In this document: positions 10,295 through 22,700 of the stretch, in pieces | Layout of the letters: every line of letters starts with the position of its first letter | How positions within the stretch are numbered: the first letter of the stretch is position 1 | Origin: Balamuthia mandrillaris | Taxonomy: Eukaryota > Discosea > Longamoebia > Balamuthiidae | Length of the DNA: 39,012 bases | NCBI GenBank assembly: GCA_031835245.1 | Contig: JAVKOQ010000433.1 | Coordinates: 1-39,012 of the forward strand | Direction: 5' to 3' | Program-made: the position numbers and the translations under genes | Notes under the pieces: generated by a model | Seen by the model: only the letters and a program-made list of their open reading frames with translations | What the model was told of the DNA's origin: nothing | The model's database searches: none

Positions 10295-11519
10295 ATGTTG
10301 CCTGTGCGGACGATTCTAGTTCTTCTGTTGGTGGTGATAAAAGCTCTCCTCACATGCAGCGGCATCGACGGACAACGGATTGGGCTGCTGACCAATGAAG
10401 TGGACCCGCGCTACAGGGCGGACGTGACGCTGCGGTTGGAGGAAACAGGGCGGTTCGAGAGCGTCACCTACTTGAACGTGAGCTCCCTCCCGACATTAGA
10501 AGAACTTGTGCAAAACTTTGAAGCCCTCCTCGTTTGGTCGGGCCTGGCTTCAGACTTCCCAATTGCGGTAGTGGCGCCCTTCCCAGATCCGGAGGAGTTG
10601 GGAGACTTGTTGCAGGGCTACGTGGAGCAAGGCAGGGGCGTAGTGCTGGCTGTAGCTGGTTTCAACGGACCCACCGGCCTCAAAGGAGCTTTCGTCACTC
10701 ATTCCTCCGTCATCCTGCCCCAGGAAGCTGGTAAAGTAACGACTATTCCTGGCGGAGGAGGAGGACGTGAGACGCTTGGAGTGGTGCACTTGCCGGAGCA
10801 TCCCACCATGCTCAACGTCACCTCCTTTGGAATCGGAGGCGAAGCCCTTCGCGCCAACGTTCTACCTGCTCAAGTGGAGGACAAGATGGCGGAAGGGTCC
10901 TACGTGGTGGCTGCCTATAGCCGTGGGGTGGTGCTGATGGCCGTTCGCGATGAAGTTGGTCCCAACAAGAGCAATCGTGTGGACATAAACTTCCATCCCG
11001 TCTCGGAGCTGATAGGCACGGAGGATCCTTATGCACCAGGACGGAGCAGCGGTGGTTGGAGTAGGTCCACAAGCGGAAGAGAGCTGATGGCCAATGCTTT
11101 GTTTTATTCCATGAGTGGTATGTATGCTGCCGCCATCTTCCTGCCTCCGGCTTGACATATCACTTGGAAAAACGAACACACAACAGGGTGCGGGTCGTTT
11201 GCTCCTCAACCGCTCGCCATCGTCTCATGCAGCGAGGCAATGAGTGCAGAGAAAGAGGAGACAGAAATAGCAGTGCCTGATTTCACTAACTCCACTACTC
11301 TTCGTGTGGTGGGCACTTGCCATAGTCCCATCAACATCACCCAAACCCCTCCACCGGGCACCCTTCTTGCTGCTGGTCTGCACGACGTCGTAGTGAAGGT
11401 GGAGGATGCCCATGGTACGCGGGTCCAATGCACCACAAGTTTCACTGCCATCAAACTGGACCCCTCTTCAAGCAGTGTCAGCAATGAAGAGAGCTCAAGC
11501 GGTGGTAGCAGCGATACGG

Positions 11520-11564
<45 letters not shown>

Positions 11565-13176
11565 CTTTTCTTTGGCATGCTCCTTTGTTGTGGCCTTTTA
11601 GGCTAATCTTAACGCATGAAGACACAAGTGAACGGAACACGGCCAGTGACAGCAACCTTCCTCTCACCTTGGGCCTCAGTCTGGGTCTGCCCTTGCTGTT
11701 GATCTTGGTGGCGGCCGTCGTGGTGGCAGTGCTGCTCAGACGAAGAACCATGGCGAAAAGGAGAAGAATGCAGAAAGACCTGGAGGAAGGAGGAGAGAAC
11801 ATGTACCAAATAAATCCCATCCAACCAAGCAAGCATTCAACTCGCGCAAGACATGGAGGTGGAGAAGACAGAGGACTGGGTTTCAGTTGGAACATTCAAT
11901 TCTCTGAGTTGACATTCGGCGAAGAGATTGGGCGAGGGTATGTGGATTCCTTTGCTTTCTAATATGTGTTTCTTTCTCGCCCATTCTTTCTATCCTGTTA
12001 TTCCTTGTCGTTTGTGTCTTTCGTGTAGTTTCTTTCTTTTCTTCCTTCTTTCTCATTCGCGTTGTTTCAGAGGGTTTGGCGTGGTGATGAAAGGAAAGTG
12101 GAGAGGGACACCCGTGGCAATAAAACAGGTACTCACTTCTTCCATGTCATTCAAGTTTATGTTTGCTATCCAATACTTATATGTTTTTGCTAGATTCTTG
12201 CCAAGCATAATGACGAGTTAGAGCAGATGCGAAGCGAGATGGAGATCATGCAGTACGTTTGCGTCTATTCTGATTCTTCCAATTCTTCTACCTTAAGCTT
12301 TCTCTCTCTCTCTCTCTCTCTGATACAGAAACCTGCGTCCACATGGAAATGTGCTTCTCTTGTTGGGAGTGTGCGAAGACGACTTCCACAATCACTATGT
12401 GGTGACGGAGTTCATGGCCAAAGGAGACCTAAGACATTTCCTCATGTCGGAGGAAGGGGAAGCAACAGTGAACCACAAGATGATGGTTCAAATGGCCAGA
12501 GAGATCGCGGTGGGCATGTCCCATCTCCATTCGGAGGGCATCATTCACCGCGATTTGGCTGCTCGCAACTTGTTGCTCACCGAGGAGTTGACCATCAAAA
12601 TCAGTGGTATGTTTACCGCTCTGTTAACATGTTACCCGTTGTGTTGTTGCTTATTGTCGTCATGTCCTGGTGAGACTTTGGATTGTCGCGGCTGAAAAGG
12701 GACACGGAGACAGATGAGCAAACCACCAGGTCCGAAGTGGGTCCCTTGAAATGGTGCGGATGTTGCTCATTTTTCTTAGTTTTACAAAACCATTTAACCT
12801 GGTTTGCAGGATGGCCCCAGAGAGCATATCCCAACAAACCTACTCCCAAAAGTCGGACGTGTGGAGCTATGGGGTGGTCTTGTGGGAGATCGTCAACTTT
12901 GGAGAGGAGCCTTATGCCGACCTCTCTCTTGTTCAAGCTGCCATCGCCGTGGTTGATCAGAGTATGCCCTCTCGCATGTGTTTTTATTTTTGTTGCAGTG
13001 TTGTTTGTTTCTGACACGAGTGAACTGCTCTTCGTCCAAAAGGAGCGACGCCGGGGATCCCGGAGGACATTCCGGAGGTGCTGAAAGGCATCATGAAGGC
13101 GTGCTGGCAATACGACCCCAAGGACCGCCCCACCATGGACGACATCGTCTCCATGCTATCTCCTCCCTCCAAATGA
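10295..13176 (+). CDS. Receptor-type tyrosine kinase with HYR-like ectodomain
   Basis: Exons are 10295-11117, 11187-11519, 11622-11937, 12071-12128, 12194-12252, 12329-12606, 12675-12753, 12810-12961 and 13043-13176 (743 aa). Residues 1 to about 26 are a signal peptide ([16 protein letters not shown]). The ectodomain has a Rossmann-like region ([22 protein letters not shown]) and a HYR-like beta domain near 275-370 ending [14 protein letters not shown]. One membrane segment lies at about 399-425, followed by RRR. The kinase has the glycine loop IGRGGFGVV, VAIK (K509), HRDLAARN (D605), DFG (D623) and [17 protein letters not shown] and PLKWMAPE are the tyrosine-kinase forms of the catalytic and APE motifs, although some TKL kinases share the first. 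No C-terminal tail follows the kinase. The ligand is unknown. Confidence 0.88.
11522..11560. repeat. (CT)n microsatellite in receptor kinase intron 2
   Basis: About 19 CT units begin at the donor GTTCTC itself. Confidence 0.85.
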
Positions 13177-13246
13177 TGTCTAACGTTACCACAATGTCGT
13201 GAATGAACAATGTATAGCCTTTATCTTTTTTTTTTGAGCATTTTCC

Positions 13247-16200
13247 TCAAAGCTTGGTACAAGGCAACAGGTCTTCGTTGTGCCGAAAGTAATACTCTCG
13301 CCAAAACTGCAGCCGCCTCATGTCCGAACAGTTGTGAAAGTCGGGCAACACTCCCATTCCTCTCTTCGTTCGGTTCAGCTGTTGTTTGTGTTGCTGCTTC
13401 GCCAAAAAGTATTTTGCGTTGAGGTACTTGTGGGTGTTCTTGGGGTGGTTGACCTGAGACCAGAACGAAAAGGTTCGTTCCCGAAGGTTGGCCTCCACTC
13501 TCTCTTTCTCGCTGTTGCAAAGGAAAGTGCCGTAGAGCCCCGAATAGATGTTGTCGCTGAGAGCAATGAGCAGTTGTTCGTTGAACTCGAAGTGCCGAGG
13601 GTATTGTTGGGTTAGCTGCCATACACACTCTATCCACTGATGAAAGATAGGTGCTTGTTCCTTTTCGTTTTCCTTGTGGTTGCCCAACTTGGCGTTGTAA
13701 TGGCCGCATCGGTCAGCAAACTTGTGGCCAAAACTCAACCATTCCTTTTCGATAAGTACTTGAAAGCCTTTCAAGGTGCGATAGTAGCCATCCAACATGA
13801 GCTGTGCTAAGGCTGACACTTGTGGCGTACGATCCCAGCCATCGCTATTGTTTTTGTTTTTATGGTTAAGAAAGCAACAGAAGAAAAAGACAAGAAGTAA
13901 AAGAAGGAAAATAAACCTGCAGTGAATAAGAACAGAGCAAGAGCATTCTTCGACGGCGTGCACGACTTTAATGGCACCCCTCAACACAGACTTCAGATGC
14001 CACATCCACGAATTGACTGCATTGTTCCAATCGTTATCGTTCTCTTTGTACTGCAAAAAAGAAGAATCTGACGAACTAAAAGAAGACTCCGAAGCGGCAA
14101 ATGCATGTTCTTCTTTGTTCGAACTACCATTGGAAGAAGAACCGTTCGAAGAGGACGAAGAGGAGGAAGAAGACGATGAAGACGGAGAAGTGTTCATGAA
14201 AGAAGGATAACACTGCAGCAAAATGCGCCTCTGGCTCTCTCTCATGACGTGAATGTTGTCGATGTTGAGGAACTTGAATTTGGTGTCCTTGTATACGTCT
14301 TCTCTCTCGTAGCCCGCTCCTTTAGCCATTTGATTAGCCATGGCGTTGGCTTTCGGCCGAGCGTCCATCAGGTACAGCGTCTCGGAGGTAGGATTGGCGC
14401 GAAGGATGTTGGCAATGAGAAGCTCGTCGGCGTGGCCTCGTTGACGAGAGAGGCCCACTCGAGGCTGGCTGCATCTGTTTTTGATAATGAGGAAGAAGAA
14501 AACCAACAAGAGGATTTATGAACAACAAAATAACAAAGAGAAAAGATAGGGAGAGGAGACGCAGATAAAAAACCTTGTAATAACAGCATTGCTAGTGGGG
14601 TGCTTCCAACAACAAACAGGAATCCTGCCTTTGGTCCTAAACTCCTTAACGCTGGGCAACAGCTCGGGAGGAAAACGTTTCGGCAGGCAAAGCACCTGCG
14701 GGTACGTGGGGCAGAGCCCAAAAGTGCTGTTCACATCAGAGAGAAGCACCCAATGATCGTTTGGTAAACCCAAACGATCATACTCCGCAACTGCATCATA
14801 AACTTTCCATCCATCATCATCATCTCGTTGTTCTTCGTTGTTTGTTGTTTGTTGTTTATTGTTGTCAAGTGAAGAGGGCGGAAGAGGAGACTTGAAGTGA
14901 GTTGGGACAAATGAAGAAGCAGAAGTCGAAGCCGAAGAAAGGGGAGGTTTGGCAGGAAGAGGAGGAGGTAAGGGACGAGATTTTGAAGAAGAAAAAGTAG
15001 GAGGAGGAGAAGGGGCACGTTTAGGAAAGATGCTAGTAGTAGGATCATTCTTGTTGCTATTGTTGTTGTTGTTTTGACGAGGAGGACGAGGAGGTGGTGG
15101 TAGTGGTTTACGAGATGAAGCAGAAGAAGATGATGAAGATGAAGATCCGGAAGATAATGAAGGAGAAGGAAGGGCTGCAGGAGCTTCTTTGGAGGTAAAA
15201 GCCGGTTTTCCACCTACGTTTGCCGGATCAGATAAAGAGCGATCGTTGCTTATGTTATTCTGTGAAGAAAATGGTGATGAATGTTCATTCTCGGGAGGGT
15301 TGTAAGCAAATGCGAACATTCCGTTGATGGAAGCTGGTGAGTGAATGCTTATTGCGTCCATAAACTACAGAGAAGAAAAACTGGTAAACGAACGAAACCT
15401 GAAAAGAAATACTGAAAATACAGCCGTAAAGAAAAAGGAAGCAGATAGAAGACACAGAAGAGAAAATAGGAGGAAGAAGGAAGATGGAGGAAAGAAGAAG
15501 GAAGAAGGAAGAATACATACTTGTTTTCGTGCGTCTGTTTTAGGGAAGAAAGAGAACCGCAGGACCCGAATATCTTTGGAAATGACTTCCAAGAATTCGA
15601 CTTGTTGCGACTCATTGTTGGTGTTGACTGCAGACACGTTCTTTGCGTGCTTCTTGTTCTTGCCCTGCCCCAAAGGAAAGCGAAAGAGTCTACCATAGTA
15701 TGTGCCTCCCTCTTGACCGCCGTTCGAATCGGAAGAGAGTATTTCCACTCGAGCTATGGTTGCCATTGGTACTTTAACTTCTTCGTAGAAGGTATCTTCT
15801 GGCTGGTTTGGGGTAATAAAGCAAAAGAAAGAAACAACAATAAGAAAAGAAACGACCATGATATAAGGAAGAGTTAAAAAAAATACCAAGAACAAAGGAT
15901 CCGGAACAAAAATGAGTTGAAAGTTGGAAAGAAACAGGCTTCCTTGGAACCGCATCGCAGAGGAGCGATAAAATACGACCCGGTGCTGCGTGTGCAATAT
16001 CGTTTCTCCTTCCATCAGCTCGCGTGGCCTCAACTCCATCATCGTTCCATGAAAACGACTTCGCTTTCTTCCCTCTTCTTCGTCTTTAGACGAGGAGGCG
16101 GCTCTAACGTCCATCGAGTTCGTGTCGACGGCAAGACGAGGAGAAGGGCTGGGCCGGTCGTTGTTGATCTGCTTGTGACGCTGCAACGCCGATGCCTCCA

Positions 16201-17226
16201 AAGAATATGTTTTCTTTAGTGTTCTGGTATTGTTGTTGTTGTTGTTGTTGCTCAAATTTGTGTTTGTGTCGAGACGTTGCGGAGGTAAATGGGTTGGTTG
16301 TTGTTCGTTGTTGGGGCTGTAGTCTTCATCGATGTAGATTTCCTCATCGAAGGAGAGCAAGACCTCAGGCGGCACGTGAGGTGGTTTCGTATCTTCGGCG
16401 TGCTGTTTGGATGCTTCAATGGTGCCATTGCTTCGTGGGCTCAACAATGCTCCTCCTGTTCGTGCGGTTGTTAACGCGAAGAGAAGCAGGGGAGAGTGGA
16501 GGAGAGGAGAGAACGAGAACAACACAGAGAAGAGAACGAGAAAGAGAGAGCAGAGGATCGAAAGGACAACAACAAAAAAAAAAAACGATCGAGAAGACGG
16601 AGAAGGCCCAAGGGAGGGGAAAAAAAGAGAGAGGAGGGGAGGCCATGTACCGGTAATAGCGGCCGTGCTGCCACGGTTTCTGCTCAGGAGGCCTTGCCTA
16701 AACTCCACGATATGGCTGGTCAGCTGGTCGATCCACCATTGACGCTCCTCGTACGTCTGTTTTTTTTTTTGTTTTTTTGGTGAGAAGGGAACGGAACAAC
16801 AAAAAAAAAAGAAGAAGAAGAAGTTAAACGACGAACGGCAGCACAAAGAAAGTAATCTCGTTGAGCGACAGTCAAACGGAAGCCGTAACCGTTCTTTTAT
16901 TTTGTTGTTGTTGGTCAGTTTTGTTTGTTTTTCAAAACAAAAAATAAATAAAAAAGACGTACGCGTGACTTGATGAACAAGGGCTGCACTTTCGTGGCCT
17001 GCAGCAGGTCGATGAAGCCCTTGGGCTCCTCGTCGGGGGCCTTGGTCTTGTAGTAGAAGAGCTTGTTGCCTTTCTTGATGAACCAGCGCAAGCGCCAGGC
17101 CTTGACGGCCCCTTTCTCTCCCTTCTTGTGCAGCCATCCCTCCAGGTTGGAGGAGGAGGCGGAGGAGGAGGAGGAGGGGGGCGTGGTGGCCGTCGTCGTG
17201 CCGGCAGCCGCCGCAGAGGGGATCAT
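13247..17226 (-). CDS. Myotubularin-family phosphoinositide 3-phosphatase with N-terminal PH
   Basis: Exons from the 5' end are 16963-17226, 16651-16756, 15887-16455, 15521-15802, 14574-15364, 13917-14474 and 13247-13844 (1055 aa). Residues about 28-120 are a PH domain (LEGWLHKKG, WRLRWFIKKGNKLFYYKTK, ending TYEERQWWIDQLTSHI). A Ser/Asn-rich linker leads to a GRAM domain near 265-407 (ELMEGETILHTQHRVVFYRS, GSLFLSNFQLIFVPD). The phosphatase follows, with the active site CSDGWDR (C856, R862) split by intron 6 between Cys and Asp, as the phase confirms. SALAQLMLDGYYRTLKGFQ and the FGHKFADRCGH block are typical of myotubularins. These enzymes hydrolyse PI3P and PI(3,5)P2 on endosomes. Cys and Arg are present, so it is probably active. 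Proline-rich low complexity separates GRAM and phosphatase. Stop lies 70 bp from the kinase stop. Confidence 0.92.
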
Positions 17227-17850
17227 TACCGGTTAAAACTTTCTTTTTCTTTCTTTTCCGTTTCTTTTCCTGTTTTTTCTTGATTATGTGTAATTATCGG
17301 CATTTTTATCAATAATATCGGTATCGCGCGTTCGACTCCAGATAACAGCAAATTTGTTGGAAGCTCATTATTTTATTGAAACCAATCATCAATCAAAAGC
17401 ACATTGTTCAATGGGATATCAAAAACATTTCAACAAATTCTCCGTCGGGGAAATAAAGTGTCGACAAATTTTCCATAAATGGCAGGAAATTTCCGGTATT
17501 GGGTGAATTTCAATTTCACGTTTTCTTTTTATATTTCCAAATCATTTTTTTTGGTGATTATTTTTTTGTTCCTTTCTTTCTTGTCATAGAAAAACTAAAA
17601 TCAACAAAACCAAAAAATAATAATACAAGCGAAACAGAAAAAAAAAAACAAAGCAAACAAAGTTTGTAATATTGCGTACATCGTCAAAGCCAACCTACCT
17701 TACTACTACGTGTGCTTGCGTGCACAGCACACCCTTCCTTTGCTTTTTCTTTTTCTCGGTTTTGGTTTTTTCCATCTCCAAAAAGTTTTTATTTTATTTT
17801 TATTTTTATTTTTTTGCAAACGTTTCTGTCTCTCTCTCTCTCTATTCGTT
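17227..17850. promoter_or_regulatory. Divergent promoter, myotubularin / SirB1-like gene
   Basis: A 624-bp spacer, AT-rich, with no supportable gene. It contains GTCGACAAA at about 17460, the same motif found in the p62 promoter at about 7563, and a pyrimidine-rich leader with a CT run just before the ATG at 17851. Confidence 0.4.
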
Positions 17851-19656
17851 ATGTGGAGAACCAACAAAGCCGCTCTGAGCACAAAGTTTTGCGCCGTTCG
17901 GAGGCTAGGAGCGAGCAGCCTCTCCTCTTGTGCTTTTTCTTCTTCTTCGCTGGCTGCTGCAGGTTCGGGGCGCCTCGCCTTCGCCTTCGCTTCCTCTCCT
18001 ACTCCAACCGCCGCAACGCAGGGGAGCTCCGTGGGAAGGTTCCGTTGCTACTCATCCTCAACGCTGCGGTCCCCACCTCCTCCTTCTCTTGCTTCTTCTT
18101 CCTCTCCTCCTCCTGCTTCATCGCCATCATCATCCGCCTCTGCTCCTTTGGCCACTCCTTCGCTTTGTCACGAGAAGGCAGCGGCAGAGCCGGTGGACCC
18201 GGTGCGAAGGCAGCTCGTGCGCACGATTTATTCTGCGGTGCAGCGCATCAACAGAGACTTTGAGAAGGCGTTCCCGCTTTCGAGGCTGCCGTTCTCCCAA
18301 GTCCAATGTTTGCTTGGTATATATATTTTTGAAAGTTCCTTTTCTCTTCTCTTCTTTCTTCTTCTTTGCCTCTTTCTTCTTCCGTTTCTCACTAACTTTT
18401 TTGTTGTTGTCGTTGACGGTTTCAGCTGAGAACAAAGCAAGAATAGAGCAAGCAACCGATGAACCGGAGCACCCGGCAATCGCTCTTGACTGGAACCTCT
18501 CGCCGTGCTTCTCTTTCACCGAGCAAACCAGACAACGGTTCCAGCAACACAAAAACGAAACCGACTCATCGGTTTGTTCTCCTTTTGAACAAGTTTTCTC
18601 AAGTTATGCTTCTTCTAAAAGTCATAGCAACAGCTGATAGACAAACAATTGGATAACGGATTCCGTTTGCTTCGTGTTATGAACGACGTTTACGACAAGT
18701 TCAAACCGTGGATGCGCATCCTTGGCGGGCTCAACTCACGCACCGATATCGACCAGACGGTAAACATCGAGGACATGGCGATGACCATTGCCATGTTGAG
18801 AGAACGCTCCATCGATCGCGCTAGAGTTCATCGTCAGCTGGATGAAATCGCTGAAAGGGTGAAAGAGCGACTGGAACAGCAGATGCATGACTTGCGTGCT
18901 TATTCCTCTGTTTCGTCCTTGGAGCAGGAAGAAGGGTTGAGCGAGCGAGATAGCAAAATGGAGGATGCGGCGAAGAAGTTGATCATGTTGAATGAAGTCA
19001 TGTTTAAGGAGCTGGGGTTCGTTGGAGCTGGTGGCGATGTTTATTACCGCCCTGAGAACAACTTTATTGATGCTGTACACCAACCCTTCCTGCTCTGCTT
19101 CTTCTTTTGTCTTCATTTTGGTTGTTGACTTTTATACTGTAACACAGGTGTTAGAACAAAAGCAAGGCATTCCCATTTCTTTAAGCGTGATCTACATGGC
19201 GGTTGGACGGCGGCTAGGACTCGCTCTCAAAGGCATCAATGCGCCATTCCACTTTTTGTTGTACAGCGAAGATACAGGGTTGTACGTGGATGCTTACAAC
19301 GGCGGCGCCCTTCTAACTCCCCAGAAATGTGCCGCTTTCCTCAAGTCTCACGCCAAAGTCAAGTAAGTTCTCTTTTTCCTCTGTCGCCTTCTGTTCAAAC
19401 TAACGAGACAAATTGCTTTAGTGTAAATCCAGATAATATAGTGTCCCTCTCGGTGGGAAGTTTAGACATTTGCCAGAGAATGTTGACCAACTTGCAGGCC
19501 ATCAGCGTAAAGAAGAACGGATACGATTCAGAAGAGACACGATACTGGAGGGAACATCATCGCGTGGTCTCTCGGTGGTGGCCCATTCTTGAAGCTCCTG
19601 ACCTCCTTTTGAAAAAGGACGGGGAAGAACAAAGTGCAGATTCTTCTTCTTCTTGA
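17851..19656 (+). CDS. SirB1 / Transglut_core2 family protein, probably mitochondrial
   Basis: Exons are 17851-18316, 18426-18571, 18634-19074, 19148-19362 and 19422-19656 (500 aa). The first 60 residues are rich in Arg, Ser and Ala with almost no acids (MWRTNKAALSTKFCAVRRLG), resembling a mitochondrial targeting peptide, then a Pro/Ser-rich linker. The C-terminal half matches the SirB1/Transglut_core2 pattern: a small helical part (AAKKLIMLNEVMFKELGF), then YYRPENNFIDAV, then the hallmark VLEQKQGIPISLSVIYMAVGRRLGL (about 352 on; shown here in pieces), then GINAPFHFLLY. The family is transglutaminase-like in fold, found in bacteria and in FBXO21; its reaction here is unknown. Last donor is GTAAGT, the only canonical one in the window. 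Convergent with the Roco gene, 94 bp apart. Confidence 0.85.
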
Positions 19657-19750
19657 TACTAACCACAAAACACAACACAAAAGCAATTATTGTACATTAA
19701 CTATTGAACTTCTTTCTTCCTTCATTTCACTTTCTGCCTTCCGTCATGCA

Positions 19751-22700
19751 TTACAGATTCCAAACGTCAAGAGGAATCACCAAGTCATTGGATGCAATCC
19801 ATCTGCTATCCCGATAGACAGCCTTTCCTCTTCTTCCTTTTTCTTCTCCATTTTCTGCTCCTTCCTCTTCCGTTTCATCAGCGCACCCCATCAACCCTAA
19901 CATAAAACGAAACTCCTGCTCCAAGCGTTGAACCTCCGTCTGCAACAATGTCAACTGCAGCCTCGACTCCGCCATCGTCTTTGGCCTCTTTGCCTTTCCT
20001 ACCAAATACAACGTCCCTCTTCTTCTATACTCCGACAACGATGAAGCAGAAGAGGACGATTTTGAGGAAGATGAAGAGGTAGATGAAATAAACGAAGAAC
20101 AAGAAGATGACGAAGGCGATGATAAAGAAGAACCAGAAACAGAAGAAGCGCTTTGTTCGTTGGATTGAATGAGGCGCTCCAGGTCATCCTTGCAGCGCTC
20201 CACCTTGGCGCCGGGGTTCATCGGGCCCTTTCTCTGCTCCCTCTTCTCCCTCGCCACCAACTCCACCGGCAGCTCGTTGAGCAGCTGGGAGAGATAGTAC
20301 GGAGCCAGCACCACCCAAGGCGATGGGGAGAGGTGGATCAGCACCCCTATGCAGCTGAGGAAGTGGAGGCCTGGGTGGGTGTGGGCAAGGTCCCAACGCT
20401 CCCGGCAGGCGTTGGAGAGGAAGCTCCGCAGATGCATTACGGGAGGATGGTAGGCGAACGCTTTGGAGGCTGCATAAATCTATTTTTTGTTGTGGTTGTT
20501 GAGAAGCATTGTTTGAACGTTTTTAACAATGACATAGGCAAAGAAAGATAACAAGAGAAAGAAGAAAATGTGAAATTGAAAGGGAAATGGAACATGAAAT
20601 TGCAACGCTTTAAAAAACAAATTTGAAACACAAACCTCCATGTGAAGATATCCGGTGGGGATGTCCAGATGGAACCATGGATAACGATCGGCCAGCCACA
20701 ACATGTTCAGCCGCAACTTTGCCACGGAGTTCTTCGTCCCTGAGAGGTCCATCGTTTTCACTCTCTGCATCACTTTTCGCAACAACTTCGTTCCAACCGC
20801 TGCTTTCCCCTTCTCCTTTTCTTCTCCTTCATCTTCTCCGGTTTCATCCTTCTCTTCTTCATCCAGTGCCTTGGTTGAGGGAGGAACAAAGGCAGAGACG
20901 ATAGCAATATGTCTCAACTTGGGGTGGTACTTGCTTTGCATCATTTTCATCTTCAACCAAACTTCTTTCTTTGTGTCAGCAGGAATGTCTGGCAGATCGT
21001 CGTGCGTACCGACCAGCATGACGGGTAGCATTGCTTGCGGCAGACGCTGTTCAATGGTGCGCAGCCAGTGGTCCAATCTGGGGAGCTCTTTCTCGGCATG
21101 TGCTATGTTGAAGACTAAAACATACATGGACCAGGGTGTTATCACGAACTCGGTAGATAATTTGTCCTTTTTGAGGTTTTAACAGGAGCAGACATGGTAT
21201 AAGAACAGGTTGAGGTAAACGAGAAGCGAAAAGAGATGACGTTTATGGCTGAAACAAAGAACAGACGAGAAGGACAAGACAGAACTACAGAGGAGAAAGA
21301 CCACGTACCGCGTTGCATTCGTAGACACAAATGGTGATAGGCACGTCTCCCTGCCCGCGTTCCACCTCGTACCATGTCCTGTGAATGCCATAAGTGGGTT
21401 TCTGGTAGTCATCGCCGGGGTTGATCCTCTTTTCCTCACTGAATAGAAGGTTGATAAGGGAGCTCTTTCCGGATTGTCTTGGGCCTATCACCACCAACTT
21501 GAAACGAGGTCTCTTTCTGGAACCCTTATAAACTCTGAAAGAAAATTTGAACGTATGAATAAAATGTATAAAAACAAAAATGAAGATACCCCAGAGAACA
21601 GAACGTACTCCCTTAACCAAGCAAGCACCATACCACCGTTTCTATCTGAAGGATGGCTCATGATGTCCAATGGTAGGGCAGTGTACGTGCCATCCAAACG
21701 CAGTTCATCTTTGGTAGTTTCAAGGTGGCCTTGGTGGTGTCCCCACATATCTGCCACAGATATATCTCCTGAATCAGACAGGATTCTGGCTTTGGCAATT
21801 GGCGCGTTGCCTTTTAGCTTCAGAATGGCGAGTTGCTTCATTTGAGGGCTGCCTATGCTTTTGGGCAGGTAGTCTATTGTTTCATTGAGAGACTGTGGAA
21901 TAAGAAAGAAGTAGAGGGACGACAAAAGAATAACAGCAAAATGCTGATCAGACAATAAACTTTACCAATCTTGTTGTAACGCAAGTCTAGTAGTTGAAGG
22001 TTTGTCAACTGTGAGATCTGCTCCGGCACGACAGATATGTGGTTGTGAGCGAAGCGAAGCTCTCGAAGATTGGACAGCTGACCTATGGAGGGTGGAAGCA
22101 GTTTGATGAGGTTGTAGTTAAGGTTAAGGACCGTCATGTTGGCGCAGAGCGGTTGAAATAACAGCTGCTTCATGACCATGGATAGCGTTCTGTTTCGTAG
22201 TTCTACACGATGATAACGTCCTCTGAGAACCTGTTGCGTTTGAAAGGAAGAAAAGTATTGTGGTTAGAAGAAACATACAATAACGTAAAATGCAAAAACT
22301 TAAAGAGGAACAAACCCTGCGCAGCTCCAAATTCTCTTGACAAAGTCGGTTTATCTCAGTGGCATACTTTCTGTAGACCTTATCGTTTTCTCTGTCATCT
22401 ATGACACATTTTAGTTCGTCAGAAGACAGAGAGAACGTACTCCAGAGGGGGAGAGAGAGGACCGAGTGGGAGATAAGGAGACGAACCAAGAAATATTTGT
22501 TCAAAGTCGAAGTTCTCCCGAAGCACTTTGCACATGTCTTTCAAAGTAGCGGCCTCCACGTCTGTGTTCCTCAAATTCAATCCTTTCAAAGGGATCATTC
22601 CTTTGCTGCCTCGAAGAATGTTTAAGAACTCCACTTTTGCTTTCTTGTTCTCATCCTCAAAGAGTAAAATGTTCCCGCTCAAGTCTATTCCAACTTCTTC

